Shown here: positions 13,865-26,460 of the stretch, piece after piece
How the letters are laid out: each line of letters starts with the position of its first letter
Numbering within the stretch: position 1 is the stretch's first letter
The notes under the pieces: generated by a model
What the model was told of the DNA's origin: nothing
Seen by the model: only the letters and a program-made list of their open reading frames with translations
Database searches by the model: none
Source: Aphelocoma coerulescens
Taxonomy: Eukaryota > Chordata > Aves > Passeriformes > Corvidae
Direction: 5' to 3'
Assembly: GCF_041296385.1 (NCBI RefSeq)
Contig: NC_091020.1
Location: forward strand, 29,840,001 to 29,904,000
Length of the DNA stretch: 64,000 nt
Position numbers and translations under genes: made by a program

Positions 13865-13872
13865 CTTTTATA
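13865..13872 (-). promoter_or_regulatory. LTR TATA box
   Basis: TATAAAAG on the minus strand, preceded by two CCAAT-type boxes within about 65 bases. It is a plausible polymerase II promoter of the LTR. Present activity is unknown. Confidence 0.65.
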
Positions 13873-14035
13873 GACTTTTTTCTTCATAGTCTAATTGGAC
13901 AAAGGATCAGCCACCCCTTGGGGTGATTGGCTAAAATCCTAAAACATCCATTGTCAAAATATTTTTGTACTGTACTATAAACAAGACTTTTAAAGGCTGC
14001 AGGTGTTTCATTGTTTACAGAACTCTGCTACTATC

Positions 14036-14064
14036 TCTGTGAGAGAGAAAAAGTCTCTCACAGA
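14036..14064. repeat. Perfect 11-bp inverted repeat (hairpin)
   Basis: TCTGTGAGAGA (14036-14046) and TCTCTCACAGA (14054-14064) are exact reverse complements around a 7-base loop, GAAAAAG. The hairpin lies in the U3 part of the LTR. Confidence 0.9.
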
Positions 14065-14104
14065 CTTAGAAAATAGCAAGAAAATCCTTGCTAGCAGCAT
14101 TTTT

Positions 14105-14298
14105 GTATTCACAGAGGTTCTTATCCCAGACGGTAGTCGGGCACTGGAACAGTGTCCCAAGGGAAGTGGTCACAGAACCAAGCCTGCCAGAGCTCAAAGA
14201 GCATTTGGGGGCATGGTGTGACTCTTGGGTGTGTGCAGAGCAAGGAGTTGGACTCAATGGTCCTTGTGGGTCCCTTCCAACTCTGTGGATCTCAGTGT
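14105..14298 (+). mobile_element. CR1 retrotransposon 3' end
   Basis: The phrases 'gggcactggaacagtgtccc', 'aagggaagtggtcacagaac' and 'actcaatggtccttgtgggt' followed by cccttccaactctgtgg are the CR1 3' untranslated region in sense orientation. The copy is heavily 5'-truncated and starts within about 10 bases of the LTR edge, so the two elements are in direct contact. The terminal 8-bp repeats are eroded ('tggatctcagtg'). Confidence 0.88.
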
Positions 14299-17200
14299 GG
14301 TAAAACACACCAGAAGCCTATGATGCCTTAAAGCAGGGAAACTGTGAGTGAACATCTCCTTGCACCCAAGTTGGCTTCAAGGAAACTGGTTTCAAACTCC
14401 AGCTTTTTCTGGTAAAGAGAGAAAGGGAGGTTCTGAGCCTGCTTCCTTTAGAGGAGCCAAGACAAAGTAAGCAGAGCCCAGGTACCGAGGGTGCACTATG
14501 CAATAGTTTGACAAATGTTATTCAGAGAAGACATTATTTAGCTAAAAGCCGCAACTGTGAGTGAGATTGAAAAGCAAGAGAAACATGAAGGCTATTTTTC
14601 AGTGATAATCGAATGGACCAGTATTGCTGAGTAATTTAGTTTTGGTGGAATTTGATTCCTTCATGTTGTGATGTCTGGGAGGCTGCGTCTGTTTCCGGCA
14701 CTCCAGCTGCGTTATTTGTTAGAATGTTTGCTATTTTGTGGGTTGTTTTTTTTCTAGTGCAGGGAAGCCTTAATCATGGGTCAAGCCTGAATTGTTTTAG
14801 ACACTAAATGAACTCAGAACAAAGATGCAGTTCCGCTGCCATAGAGTTTATAATCTAAGTACAAAACAAGAGACAACAGATGGGTCTAGACAGACGGGGG
14901 AGCATAAGGAAACAATGTGACAGTACTGGGCAGCCAAAAAGTCAGTGTTCAAGGGAAAGCAGCAGGCCAGCTCTGAGTTTTCTATAAGCGGCATATGAAA
15001 GGATCTGAAATGAGATAATTAAGACAGCTTTGCAGATGGCTGTAGGGAACTCCTTCTATGAATGAGGCAGTTTGTTGGGGAAGAGCTTTTGAAGTAAAGA
15101 CAAGCATTTTCTGGTTTAGGGCATAGAGAGTAGGAAATAAAGCAGAAAACAGTCAGGTATCACCAAAAATTTTAGATATGTTCATGGGGGTTTTTGCAGG
15201 AGCATTCTTTATAGGTAGAAGTGAGCTAAAGCTGCGTGCCTTTGACCTACTTTGTAAGTGAGGAAGAATGTGAAGAATGCTCCTTCCTCTCATCCTCACT
15301 GAAGGATTTCTTCCCCACTGTATCAGCAGACACTTCTTGGCCATGGAGAATTTGATGAGATCCACTTTATGAGCACATAAAATAGTTTGTTTGGGCATGC
15401 AGGCTACAGAACACTTCTGAACTCACAGAATTCAAAGACTACTGAAACGAAAGCCTGGATTTGGAAGTCAAATAAATTTTTTTTCTCAAACAGAACAGAA
15501 AAATAATCACAAGACCATGTTTGATTGTACTGGACAGTTGGTAAACAACTTGACAGCGTTTCATCTTATGGTTACATTAGTTATTATTTTATATGGCAGT
15601 TGTATTTGGCAAATTACAATTTTGCTTTGAAAATGATCCTTGGAAAATAATACATGACATTTTAAAGTGCCATGGTCCATATATGCAAATGAATAAATGT
15701 GAGATAACTACATACAGCTAGATGGTGTTAACTTAGTTAAAAGAGCCTTTACTCTCAGATCTCTCATTTTAGTATTTCAGTATCCCATGGCTTTATTAAT
15801 AAATTTTTCTGTATTTAAAATGAAAATTGCTTGCAAAAATATATAAGCATTGTTTGCTTTCAATTTCTGTGCAGTACATAAAGGAGATAAGAGCACTGAG
15901 TATCTCTTAACAAAATGAAATCCCTCCATATGGCACCCTTCTCCCATTAAGATGTATAATATGAACCCAAAAAGCATTTTTAAAATAGTTTTATAGCTGA
16001 AATAGGATTTTAGTTTTGCTTAATTTGTGAATTGCCAGAAGCAAGAATTATCCATAATGCTGTCTGTATAAGGCTGCTCCCACAGCTGTTCTTAAGCAAT
16101 TCTATATCAAAATAACCAGGAGCAGTCTCACATTCATCCAGAAGTTAGGTTTCTAATCTAAATTAATCTAAGTTTCCTTGAGAGTCAACAGAAAGAATGA
16201 AGCACTTGGCCAGGACATCTAGTCCTGTTCTATTATGTGAGTTCGAAATAAAGTTATCTTTTAAATCTCACTCTTGAGGTATCTCTGTTCCTCTTCGACA
16301 GAGGGAGCCTAGATGATTAGCTTAGTCTCCTCACCTCACTGTAGGCAGCTGGAGTTGGAGGAGATTAAAAACAACCTTTGAAACTGAGCTGAACCACCTT
16401 TTATTTCAGGCTGTCAAATGTAGCACAGTGCTGCAGTTTGCAGACATATCTCTGCCCAGCAAGCTTGGGGAGAATGAGCGTCTGTACAGAGCCAGGACAG
16501 AACAGTTGCATCAGTTAGCCTGGCAGGTTCACAGCTCCAAGGCTGTCCAGGTTAGCAGTAACCACAAGTTGTAACAGGAAATCACCTTGAGAAGCTCTAA
16601 CGTTTGGTGTGAGGTAACCCCAATGTCATATATTGAGTGCTGTGTAAATAATTAATAGTCTCACACGCTGTGATTCTGACATAAGGAAGAGGCTTTACTT
16701 AAAAGAGCAGTATTTCTTTTGCACACCTGGACTGTTCTCATATCAACATCAACCTCTTTGTTTCAGCCTTGAGGTCCTCACCTGAGTACCCAAAGCATCT
16801 TCTGTGCTTGGGGTTACGGCTGACTCTGCAGCATGGCAGAATCTGTTGTGCTGCAAAGATTGGATCTGGGGAATGCAGATTGAGAACTTGCAAGAGTCTT
16901 TCTTCAGCTGCAACATACTTAATTTTTAGAGCTGCTTGCCAGATGCAGATACATTTGATTGAGTGCAGCATCCATGATTCTGTCTCACCTGCTCTCATCC
17001 ATAATCTGCTTTATAACTTTCTCTGTTAAAAGTTCTGGTAGCCCTGCTGTTTGAAAGACTTTTATAGAGTTCTCAGAGCCTGTAAAAGAAACCTTTTCCA
17101 TAAATCATATTTTTTAAAGTGCTGCTCCGAGTGATTTGACATTTTTTCAAAAGTAAGATAAAAGTTTATGTACTTGGAAATTATGTCCCTAAGAAGTATG

Positions 17201-20200
17201 CACTTTATATTTTATTTATTTTGATAGCTTATGTTATGATACATTTGATAGATCCTGAAAGACACTGTCAGTTTTAAAGATACAGCCAATAAACTTCCGT
17301 TAGTGGGGAAAATGTGCCCCATAATGATCAGATGCCTTTGTCTTATGCAAAGACATTGTATCAGCCTTATGACATTTTTTATTTTCAAACTCTTTTGTTG
17401 CATGGTTTTGACTGGTGTTACATAATTCTAGAAAAGGAATGTTTGGCAAACAGTGGAAAGGTCAAAAAGCTGTGGGGCACTAGTTCTCAGGGATTATAAT
17501 CCTTAAAGAAAACAGGTAAAAGACAGCAATGATACATTTTCTTATCAAAGTTTAGTCCATATATATGTGTATATATAGTTCTAATACTGGCATACTGTAA
17601 GTAACATCAATTAGGATATAATTAATTTGCTAGCCAGGCAGAAAGAGAACCAGAACCCCAGACAGCCAAATTTTTGATTAACCCATTGCATGTGGAAGAG
17701 ACTATTCATTAATACCAGCTGAAGATATGACATACAGCTTCTCTGAAGACTTCAACATTATCTTTCAAAATAAAATGTATTTCTTCATAATGGAACAAAT
17801 TTGGAGGGCAGTGTGGAAATCCATTGAGTTGAAAATATTAATTCATCAGTAATGCTATTTAAAATAGCATCAAGGAGATGGATTTTTAAGCTAGAAAAAA
17901 ATTGAATTGCAATTACCAGGTGGAAAAGTTTAGACAGATATGTTAAGTTTCTGGCAGCCTTCAACCAGTTTGATTGGTGGATTACAAGGTGAGAGCAAGA
18001 CCAACACAAAAGTCTTGTGCATGTACTGAGGTGCAGTACAAGCAGAACTGCAGTGTAGAGATAAGAGACTACTTAAACTCCTGCCAAGCAGTTCTGCTGG
18101 GTTTGTTCTGTTTACACTGATCCCGCAGTCAGCGCACGCAAGGAGATTTCTTTGTCTTGCGAAGGACCAGCAATTCTGAAATTTCGTAAGGGTAATACTG
18201 TGATTTTTACTGAAGCAGCAGCCCCTTCACTGCTAGGTTTTGCAGGCAGAGTACAAGCAGTTGTTACTGTCATTGTTTCACAGAATGATATAAATTACTT
18301 GTTTACAGGCATATTTTTAAACTGAGGAGAGATTTGAGTGTTTTACAGCTGTAAAAATCTTTGCAATTCTGCCAGAGCATGTCTACATGTGCAATGCCTC
18401 ACTAGCATCTCCTTTCCACATCCATTCTGTATCACAAATATCTTTCCTCCCCTTCCTACCAAATTTCAGAATACATTTACTCTGTCTTTATCCCCTTGAC
18501 AATAAAAACAATAGCAAATTTGAGGGTTTTGTCTGGGGGTATAATTTAATTACCTTTAACAGTAATGTTCTTGAATGAATTTTCCCTACAACAGCATTTG
18601 ATTTTTAATGCCTTTTCTAGATGTCTTGCTCTCAAAGAAAGCTTTACTACCAACCCAGTGGAAAATTGCTGCCATGTGGATAAGAATTATGGAATTTATT
18701 TTTTTCTTGAGATGGTGGATAATGTACCATGGTGAATTTATGGTCTGCCACAGTGTGCAGTCAAGAAGCTTCTCATTTTGGTTTTGAAAGGAACCATCTA
18801 TGAATCTATGAATTTAAGACAGGCAGCCATGGGAACCTTGTCCTCTGCAAAGACTTCTACTTGGAAAATGCCCTGCCAGAAGAGCTGCCTTGGTGCAGTC
18901 CTACAGTGAGAGGGACATTGCTGAGCTCTGCTCAGAGCCCTCCGTGGACAGAGACCATTTCTGAATGACCGAAGGTTTGGTCTCCCCTGCTGCTGCCCCA
19001 ATATAAAGGTCTCTCCTAGGCAATTCATGAATTGATGATTTGCATTTAGCTACATCCTTTAACAATATGCTGTGATAGACTTCTGTTATTTGTAGAGAAA
19101 TCACCCTTTTCCCTTCTGTTTGCATGTCCTTTTACCGTGATTCCTATTTCTAGTTTATTTGTGCTCTGAAATAAAGTGTGGCAAAACAGCATACATTAAA
19201 TTATCCTGATGCTAAGAGCTGAAGTGTTTATAGTTGGTAAACCTAAGCATACTGTATAATTAAAACAATTATTTCATCTAAAGATGCTTTCTTAAACTGC
19301 TTTGCAATTAGTGCTATTGAAATAGTTCTATTATTTTCCATGCATTTAATTTCTGTTTTGCTCTCTCCAAAGCACATTTTTTGTAGAAGGCAAAACAACT
19401 TTCCATCTATAATTATAGTTTAAACAATTAGGGTTATGCATGATCAGATTAAAAGACGAAAGTAAACCTTGCCACAATGGGATCAAAGCACAGGAGAATA
19501 TACTGTGGTGGATAACTCTGTTTAAGGGTATGAGCATATGGGTTTGTTTACAATATATGCCAGTTTCAGGGATATTGTGTCACTGTATATTCCCACAGAG
19601 TTGAAAAGAGGATTTCCCACTGCTGACACATACTTTGCAAGTGTTTGCTGAATAGCACAGAGTTGGTTTATGCATTGTAGCAGTAATGGATCCCTTGTTA
19701 TGGGTTTGTTTGTAATATTGATTTCCCGTCAGTCAGATTTGATAAAGAGCTTCACATCCTTGTTGCACATCTCTGGTCGAGATGCTGCAGGTATTAGCCT
19801 CAGATTGTGAAAGAGATTTGCAAAGAGAATGTTTCGTGTGCACAGTTGCATTAAGGCTGATGGAAAAGTACCTGCTCTGTTTGAGAGCCTTTCTGCAGCT
19901 CTGGTGTTAAGTGTCCTGCAACCGGTGGGCACATCTTTTCTTTCCCCAAATATTTGTGTGGAAGACGACTGTGGGGAAGGAAGAAATCATAAGCTCCTGA
20001 GAGCTGACAGGGTGGGTCTCTGTAAGGTTCTAGTCTGGACACCTGAGTAGAAATTAAGGTGTGCAGTGGGTGCATTGACATGAGGGTAGGCATGTGTGTG
20101 GATACCTTCAGGAAAAGCTTAGCAATATGAGGAATATTTTGGAAATCAGAGGGAAAAGTCTGAGAGATAGGAAATCTACAGAGACCTGTCCTTTCCTTCA

Positions 20201-20730
20201 GTGCTGAAAACCCAATTCTCTTCAATATTTGGTCTGGCAGGTTGGGGATGGTGTTATACTAGAACTGCACCAGTTCCCCTCAAAGCTCCCTGTTAAAGGG
20301 TGGAAATGGAGCTTACCTGGTGAGGCCTCCACAGGCACTGAGCCCAGTGTGGAAGTTCTCTGGATCTATCATATCCTTCCCAGGGAAGACTAGGAATGAT
20401 CTAACAGTGATGAGTGGAGACAGCAGAAGTTGTGCACCAAAGTCTAGTGATCCTTCCGTACCAGAGACAGCAGAATCACGAAGAGGAGGCCTCGAGCATC
20501 CGTAATTCACCATTTGCTACAAAGCTTCAAAATGCAATCAAGAGAGATTAGTCATGCAGAAAATGTCTAAAGCATAATTTCATTATGGCAGTAAGAACCA
20601 CAGTGTCCGACTATATGTTCACTGTCTGGTTCCTGTACAGGGTTTGTACACTCCTGGCATGAGAACAGGGCTTTTTTCACAGCGGAGCACTCAGTAAGGT
20701 AAGGGATCTCAGAAGGGCTGCAGTCCTATG
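14299..20730. other. Unassigned non-coding stretch
   Basis: More than 6 kb without a recognisable gene or repeat. Sequence at 14520-14760 has mixed, non-repetitive composition with homeobox-type AT cores and could be conserved non-coding DNA, but that cannot be judged from one genome. 'tctatgaatctatga' at 18797-18811 recalls the tail of old CR1s, without supporting body sequence. Confidence 0.45.
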
Positions 20731-20778
20731 TTTTTTTTTTCTTTTAAACAAGAATTTCAACCTTTTTTTTTTTTTTTT
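20731..20778 (+). repeat. T-rich tracts
   Basis: T10 at 20731-20740 and T16 at 20763-20778, separated by a short AT-rich spacer. Confidence 0.85.
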
Positions 20779-23700
20779 ACATCTTTTGATGTACTTAAGC
20801 TTTTGTCTGTAATTTCAAATCTAGGAAGACCTTTCTGTAGGCAATACATTTTCTGCTTCCTTTTGCCCATAAGTCTTTTGTTCATACTTAAGTTTCAAAC
20901 ATGGAGTTTGTCCCTCTTAAGGGACATGGTTCATCAGGCCTAATTACACACTTTCAGCTTTCAGCACATCACTAGGAGTATTAGAAAATGTTGTGGCAGT
21001 GGGAACAAGCAACTGACTTTCTTCAAAGTTTTCCTTACTGAAATTCAAGTCGATGATCTGAAAAAATACGATATTTACAGCTTAATTTCAGATGGGATTC
21101 GTGTTGGTTGTTTACAGACCAGCAAACCCAAAATACATGGATGGTTTGATTATTTCAGTGTTGTTTTTCTAGTCTAGAAGCGTCTTTGTTTCATTTGCTA
21201 AAATGATTTTATTTACTAGACAGTGAAGAAATCCATATTTTCAGATAATTTGTTTTTGTAATTGCTCACACCTATGTGTGTTCCTTCCAGTGCCTTTCTG
21301 CCATGTTGGTTTCTCTGACGGGCTGACTCCAACTCTGTTGTTTTTCCAGGCTGTCTGCTTGATTCCTTATTTTCACAGAGTTTAAGATGCAAATTGTTAA
21401 CTTACCTGCTCTGATGATTTGTTTATTAAAGTTCCTTTAAGCTCCTATCCTTTAGGTTTCCTGAGTTTAGGTTTTAGACATGTGTGTTAAATATGTCTTG
21501 CTGAAAGCGTGAAAGAGCCTTTCTAGCACATGGTCTTTACTTCCTCAGAACTTCCAAAATGCAGTCAAATCCCTTCCTCTTCCCTGAGTATAAAGTGGAG
21601 AGCCTTTCTGAAGCCATTGATTTGATTTTGGTATATCTCACATTTTTGTCCCAGACATGTAACTTCATATTTTGTTCCAGTGGCAAAGAAACTGGTAAGA
21701 AAGTGAAAATTTAAGAGATTTTCTTTTCTATGGATGCCATCCTCACCACTGCTGACTGTTCTGTTGTGCCTACCCCTGTCACTGCCACATTTTCCCATAA
21801 ATGTCAAGATGGAAAAATATGGGACCTGTTAGCAGGACACTGTAAAAAACCTATTCAATAACAATTCCTGTGACAGCTGTTTTTTCAGATATTTATGTTT
21901 ATTTTGTCCTGCTTTAATCTCTTTTATAGTAGTCCCATCTAATCCAAAGATCTCACATAATCTGTGCATATTATTTTAGATTTGTTACCAATGTGATTGC
22001 TCCTATGCTTTCCTAACACTTCTGTCAAAGGGCAGTTGAGCCCACTTGGAGCCTTGACTCCTCTTTGGATGGGCCTCTCCGCTGATTTTTCAAATTTTGA
22101 CAGGAACCCTTCCAGATTTGGATGTCTCACCTAAGTGCCCAAAGTCAGATGGGATGAATTTGAGATCTCCGTCCCCATCACAAAAACCCAATCTGCCTTG
22201 ATCTGTTGTACTTCTCTAATTTAAGCAATCTGTTCCTGCACTGTAATGTGCTTCTCTCAGTCTTCACTTCTTAATGTTCACTCCCTATCGTTCCCACTTC
22301 TGTCTCTCCAATTTATCTCAGACTATTCCCCTGTTGCCCCATGCTCAGCTTACCTCCACCACTGCCTATTTCTTCCCTGTACTGTTTGCTTCATCTGTCC
22401 CTGCTATGCCCATTTCATCTCTTGTGCTCTTGAATATTTTGTTTTTCCACCAGGATAAAGCACATTCTTGTGTTTTTAGAGTGCTGTAAAAATTGATATG
22501 GCTGTATATATTTTTTTCTTAATTATCACACTGCGGTTTCAAATAATATTATGCCTAACTCAACTATGGTGTTGTTCAGTTTATTTCTATTTAACTAATG
22601 CTGTAGAACAGTATGTTGGGCAGAAAGCTTTGTAGTATAATTGGGTAACAAATTATTATTTTCTTCTTGTGTTCAGTGAACTGGTTTTGCAGATCTTTCA
22701 GCTCAATTCATTATGATCAAATGGAGAAGCATTTGTTTCAATAAGATTTTAATCTCCAGGACTATCTTTTGCATCAGTGACTTTTCATTGTTAATTGCTT
22801 TCTTGTCCCCCATTAAGGTGTTCTTGCAACTGCTTTGTCCAAACTAAGCTCCTTTTCCACACACACACAATTTGAAAAGACTCTTTTCTACTTTTTACGT
22901 GAAATAACCATTGTTACTTTCTTAATCTATCACTATGGCTTTTGTGCATTATCCTCCCTTGATAATGACAAAAACTGTACAAAATCACCTCTCCAAGGGA
23001 TTTTAGAAACGTCCTGAACTTCTCTCCACATACATCAAAATGTAAGAAATAATTTACTTTTTTCATAGCACCAATTAAGATCACCAGGGCACCTAGTATG
23101 TGCTGGATGTTTGTGAGTGAATTATCATTAATATTAATAATTTGAGAGAATATGCACTGACTGGAGTACACCCCTGATGTCTCAGAGTCATTCTGTTGAG
23201 AAGGTTTTTTTTATTATGAGTTCTCTAAACCTGTTGCTACTTTAAACCCCATAAAGGGCATAGAAAAGAAAGACTTCAAACTACAATTTTAAATATGTAA
23301 AGAAGAAATTTACATGCTGAAATAACAAAATCAGGAGATGAGTTCAAGTGGTTCTCTCCCTTTTCAAAAATCAATTGCTTGTGAATTTATTATTTTAACA
23401 CAGCTGACAGAACATGCCGAAGGAATTCAGTAATGAAAAGCATTTGGGGGTTTGACAGGTCTTGGCTGAAATGAAGTCCTTTGAGACCAGCACTTGGAGG
23501 CAGAGGTGAAAGTAAAAATTGGTTTACCTGAATATCTCTGTACATGAAATCTAAATTTTCAAGGGAGACTGCCTGCCAGCATCAGGGCTTATCTTTTGAC
23601 ACATCCAACCTGAAATCTATCAAAATCTGGAAACTTCCTGACTTTTCATTGTGATGTCTGTATATGTTATTTGCTACACAAAACTTTGTTTCCACATGTG

Positions 23701-26384
23701 CTAAAAGTTTCCTGGAAATTTTGTGCTAATTCAAGTAACTGAATTTTGTGGCTTATTCATGTATTAGTTTGCAAAATAATTTAGCCCAGTTCTCTCTGTC
23801 AAAAAAAACCCCAAACAATCCAAACCAGTTGAATAATGCAGTGTTATTGCTCCATAGATCTATGAAGCATTTATATTGACAGTTTTTAGTGTCAAACTAT
23901 CTTTTTTACTTTTGTTAGAACTGCAAGGCCAGTGTGGATAGGCAGGAGTGAGGTAGGTGGTGTTCTTTCTTACACACCATTAATGTAGTCATTCACAAAG
24001 GGCTTCTTGGTGATAGCTGTGGAACAGGATGTCAGAAATATCACCTGAAGCATCTGAACTACACAGTGTAACTGAGAGCTGGTAGGGATTTGCAGAACTT
24101 TTATTGCTTAGTCCATTGTTGCATAAAAGAAAAGTCCAGCTAAATTTTCATGTTCAGCCTGAATTTAAAAGTCTGTGGGTTAAGGATGTCTAAGAGTAAG
24201 TTTCTATTCCCGTGAACATTTAAGTGCAGTGCAAAGGTGTTTGTGCTGCAAGCTCTGTGGTGCAGTGCTCGCATATTGCACACAAGGCAGTGGAGCTTTA
24301 TCCCTGCTGGAAGTTACAGGAGATGGCTGAGTAACAGGAACAGCAATTGCACCCAAAAATAAAATGAAAACCGTCACGCTCTTCTGAAGAGCCATTCTAT
24401 CCATGCATGCTGTAATATCTAACACACATAGAGCACATTTCTGTGCAATTTTAAATATTACTCTGAAGTACAGCTAACCTAGCAATTGAAATCTGTGCAG
24501 GAAAATTGGCTGTGCTCTAGGAACTTTTGCCCAGCACTCAGAGCATGCACGGAATTATACCATTTAAAAATAATCCTTTCTTGGAGTCATGCTCATATAT
24601 ATCTTTGGAGACCAGATTAGCAGTTATATATTTATTTACATGTTCAATAAAAAATTCAGCCTTGTGTTCTCAGGCAGAGCCAAGCCCTGAAGCTCTCAGA
24701 GCTGAGTCACATTAGATGGCACAGTGATGCACCATATTCATCCTGAACTGTGCAAACCAGGAGATACTGGTTGCATTTGAAAATATTGGCAACAAAGTGT
24801 GTTAATTCACATGGGATCACTGGAATGCTCTGTGTGAGCCTTTGAAAACACAAAATGTAAGAAAAGTATGATAATAGGAAAAAATCCATAACCTCCTCTC
24901 AGACGTTGCAGTTGCTCAAGTGTTCAGCAGGAATTAAAGATGGATAAAAAGTATAAGGTATAAACCATAGCAATGAGTAGCAGATGAGCTGCATTCAAGA
25001 CTAATAGATTCTTCATGAAAATGCTGTGACATTTATTTTCCATATTAAAAATTCAAATGCAAGTGTTTAGTATGTCTCATACATATCAGCTCTTTCTGTA
25101 ATTCTGTGACTGGCACAGTTTTGCCTTTAGTCATTTGGGTATTGCTTTTCCATCCACTTTGATCACATTGTGCTTCTGGAATATTCCCACCAGTTATCCT
25201 AAGAACTGTGATAACTGAATCTTGTTTCATCTGTCCTAGAAACTACAATGTCATGAAGGAGAGTCTCAAATAAAACCGTGGAATAGGAAACCATCCCCAC
25301 CCCCAAATGTTTATTAGCACCTTTAATATAAATATTTTTATTAATGAGAATCCAACAAACCATCTCAAAAATTTATGGTGTAAGTATATGTATAATAAAC
25401 ATCCAGTATCTTTTCTTTCCTATACAAAGGATAGCATTTATCATTCTGGTAACACAAGGGACAGAAAACAATGCCAATTCACAAACAAAACCTTTCATGA
25501 TTTAATATTGTTGTTTTGTCCCCTTAGATCCTAAAATGATAAATATCATTCCTCCTTTTGTCAGTATCAGAAGCACTTTCATATGTGGAATAAAGGCTCA
25601 TTCATTATAATCATACTGGGTTTTTTCCAGGTTGCTTTTTCCAATCTGGTTCAGAATACATCATGCCAGTGATACTGCGCCAGCTTTCTTGTGTTTATTT
25701 CAAAGCTCCACAGGTACCTGTGATGCTACCAGTTTGATTTCTGTTGATTGGTTTTTTTACTATTTCTAGTCTCAAGGTTTTGAAGTCCTCACTGTGTGTG
25801 GGACTTCATTACAATGAGAGGTGTACAAACACGTACCTAATCTAGCCTGGGCATGCAAATCAAGTGTCCATGGAGTGTGATCCTCTGGGAAGCCACAGGC
25901 AAAGTCTGTTTGGTCTGTTATGGTTTTCCACAAAGGAGGAGGGAGCCTATGGACAGCCCTGTGGAGGGGATGGAACTTTCCTCTAACATTTTCAAGTACT
26001 TTCTGTGCTATTTGCTCCTGAGGAGATGCTGTGAGGGGTCATCGCCTGTGACGTTTATGCAGAACACAGGAGTTATTCCAGGTGAAATGTCTGTAGCTCC
26101 ATCCTCACCCCAGCCAGCCAACAACAACCCATTCTGGTTTTGTCTAGTATTGCAGTATTTCAATAAGTCAAAACATACCTTAATTTCAAAATGTGTTTTT
26201 TGCAAATCATGTCAGTACTCTAAATAGACTTACATTATTTTCAGAGGAGAATACACAATGGTTAAGCACATTATGTTTTAAGGAGAGCTGTTGGCTGTGG
26301 TGTGATGCCACCCCATCTCTCATTCAGTGGTGGCTTTAGGAAGCACAGTCATTGAACTAAACCTAGGCAAACTATCTAATCACT
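20779..26384. other. Unassigned non-coding stretch
   Basis: AT-rich, with a pyrimidine-rich segment around 22230-22460. Open frames there are low-complexity Ser/Phe/Leu products of that composition. No gene, RNA or repeat family was recognised. Confidence 0.5.
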
Positions 26385-26460
26385 GTATTAGTATGTATTA
26401 GTTAATTTGTGTATAGCACTTTGGAGATAACAAGCTCAATATTTTAATACAGTTTCTCTT
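26385..26460 (+). mobile_element. Possible MIR/L2-type SINE tail
   Basis: 'attagttaatttgtgtatag' followed by 'cactttggagataacaagctcaatatttta' resembles the shared 3' tail of old amniote SINE/LINE families ('...ttagttaatgtttgtaaagcactttgaagat...'). Only the tail is readable, so the call is weak. Confidence 0.3.

Larger units (their letters stand above)
13755..14096 (-). mobile_element. Endogenous retrovirus LTR, minus strand
   Basis: On the minus strand the element runs from TGCTAGCAAGG (14096) to CCCTAGGGCA (13755), about 342 bp with the TG...CA ends expected of an LTR. Inside, in promoter order, are GCCAAT and GTCCAATT boxes (about 13931 and 13898), TATAAAAG (13872-13865) and AATAAA (13847-13842), which is the usual U3-to-R layout. 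From memory it resembles LTRs of songbird ERVs; I cannot name the subfamily. No matching target-site duplication is visible (right flank 'gcattttt', left flank an A run), so it is probably not an intact solo LTR. The env-like fragment lies downstream in the same orientation. Confidence 0.75.

Noticed and set aside
18797..18811. 'tctatgaatctatga', like the 3' terminus of old CR1s
   Set aside because: The preceding 100 bases do not follow any CR1 3' UTR I can recognise, so the match may be chance.
19851..20225. 124-codon minus-strand frame
   Set aside because: No recognisable domain, signal or splice sites.
25853..26227. 124-codon plus-strand frame
   Set aside because: No family resemblance and no splice context; Cys-rich end is produced by AT/TG-rich sequence.
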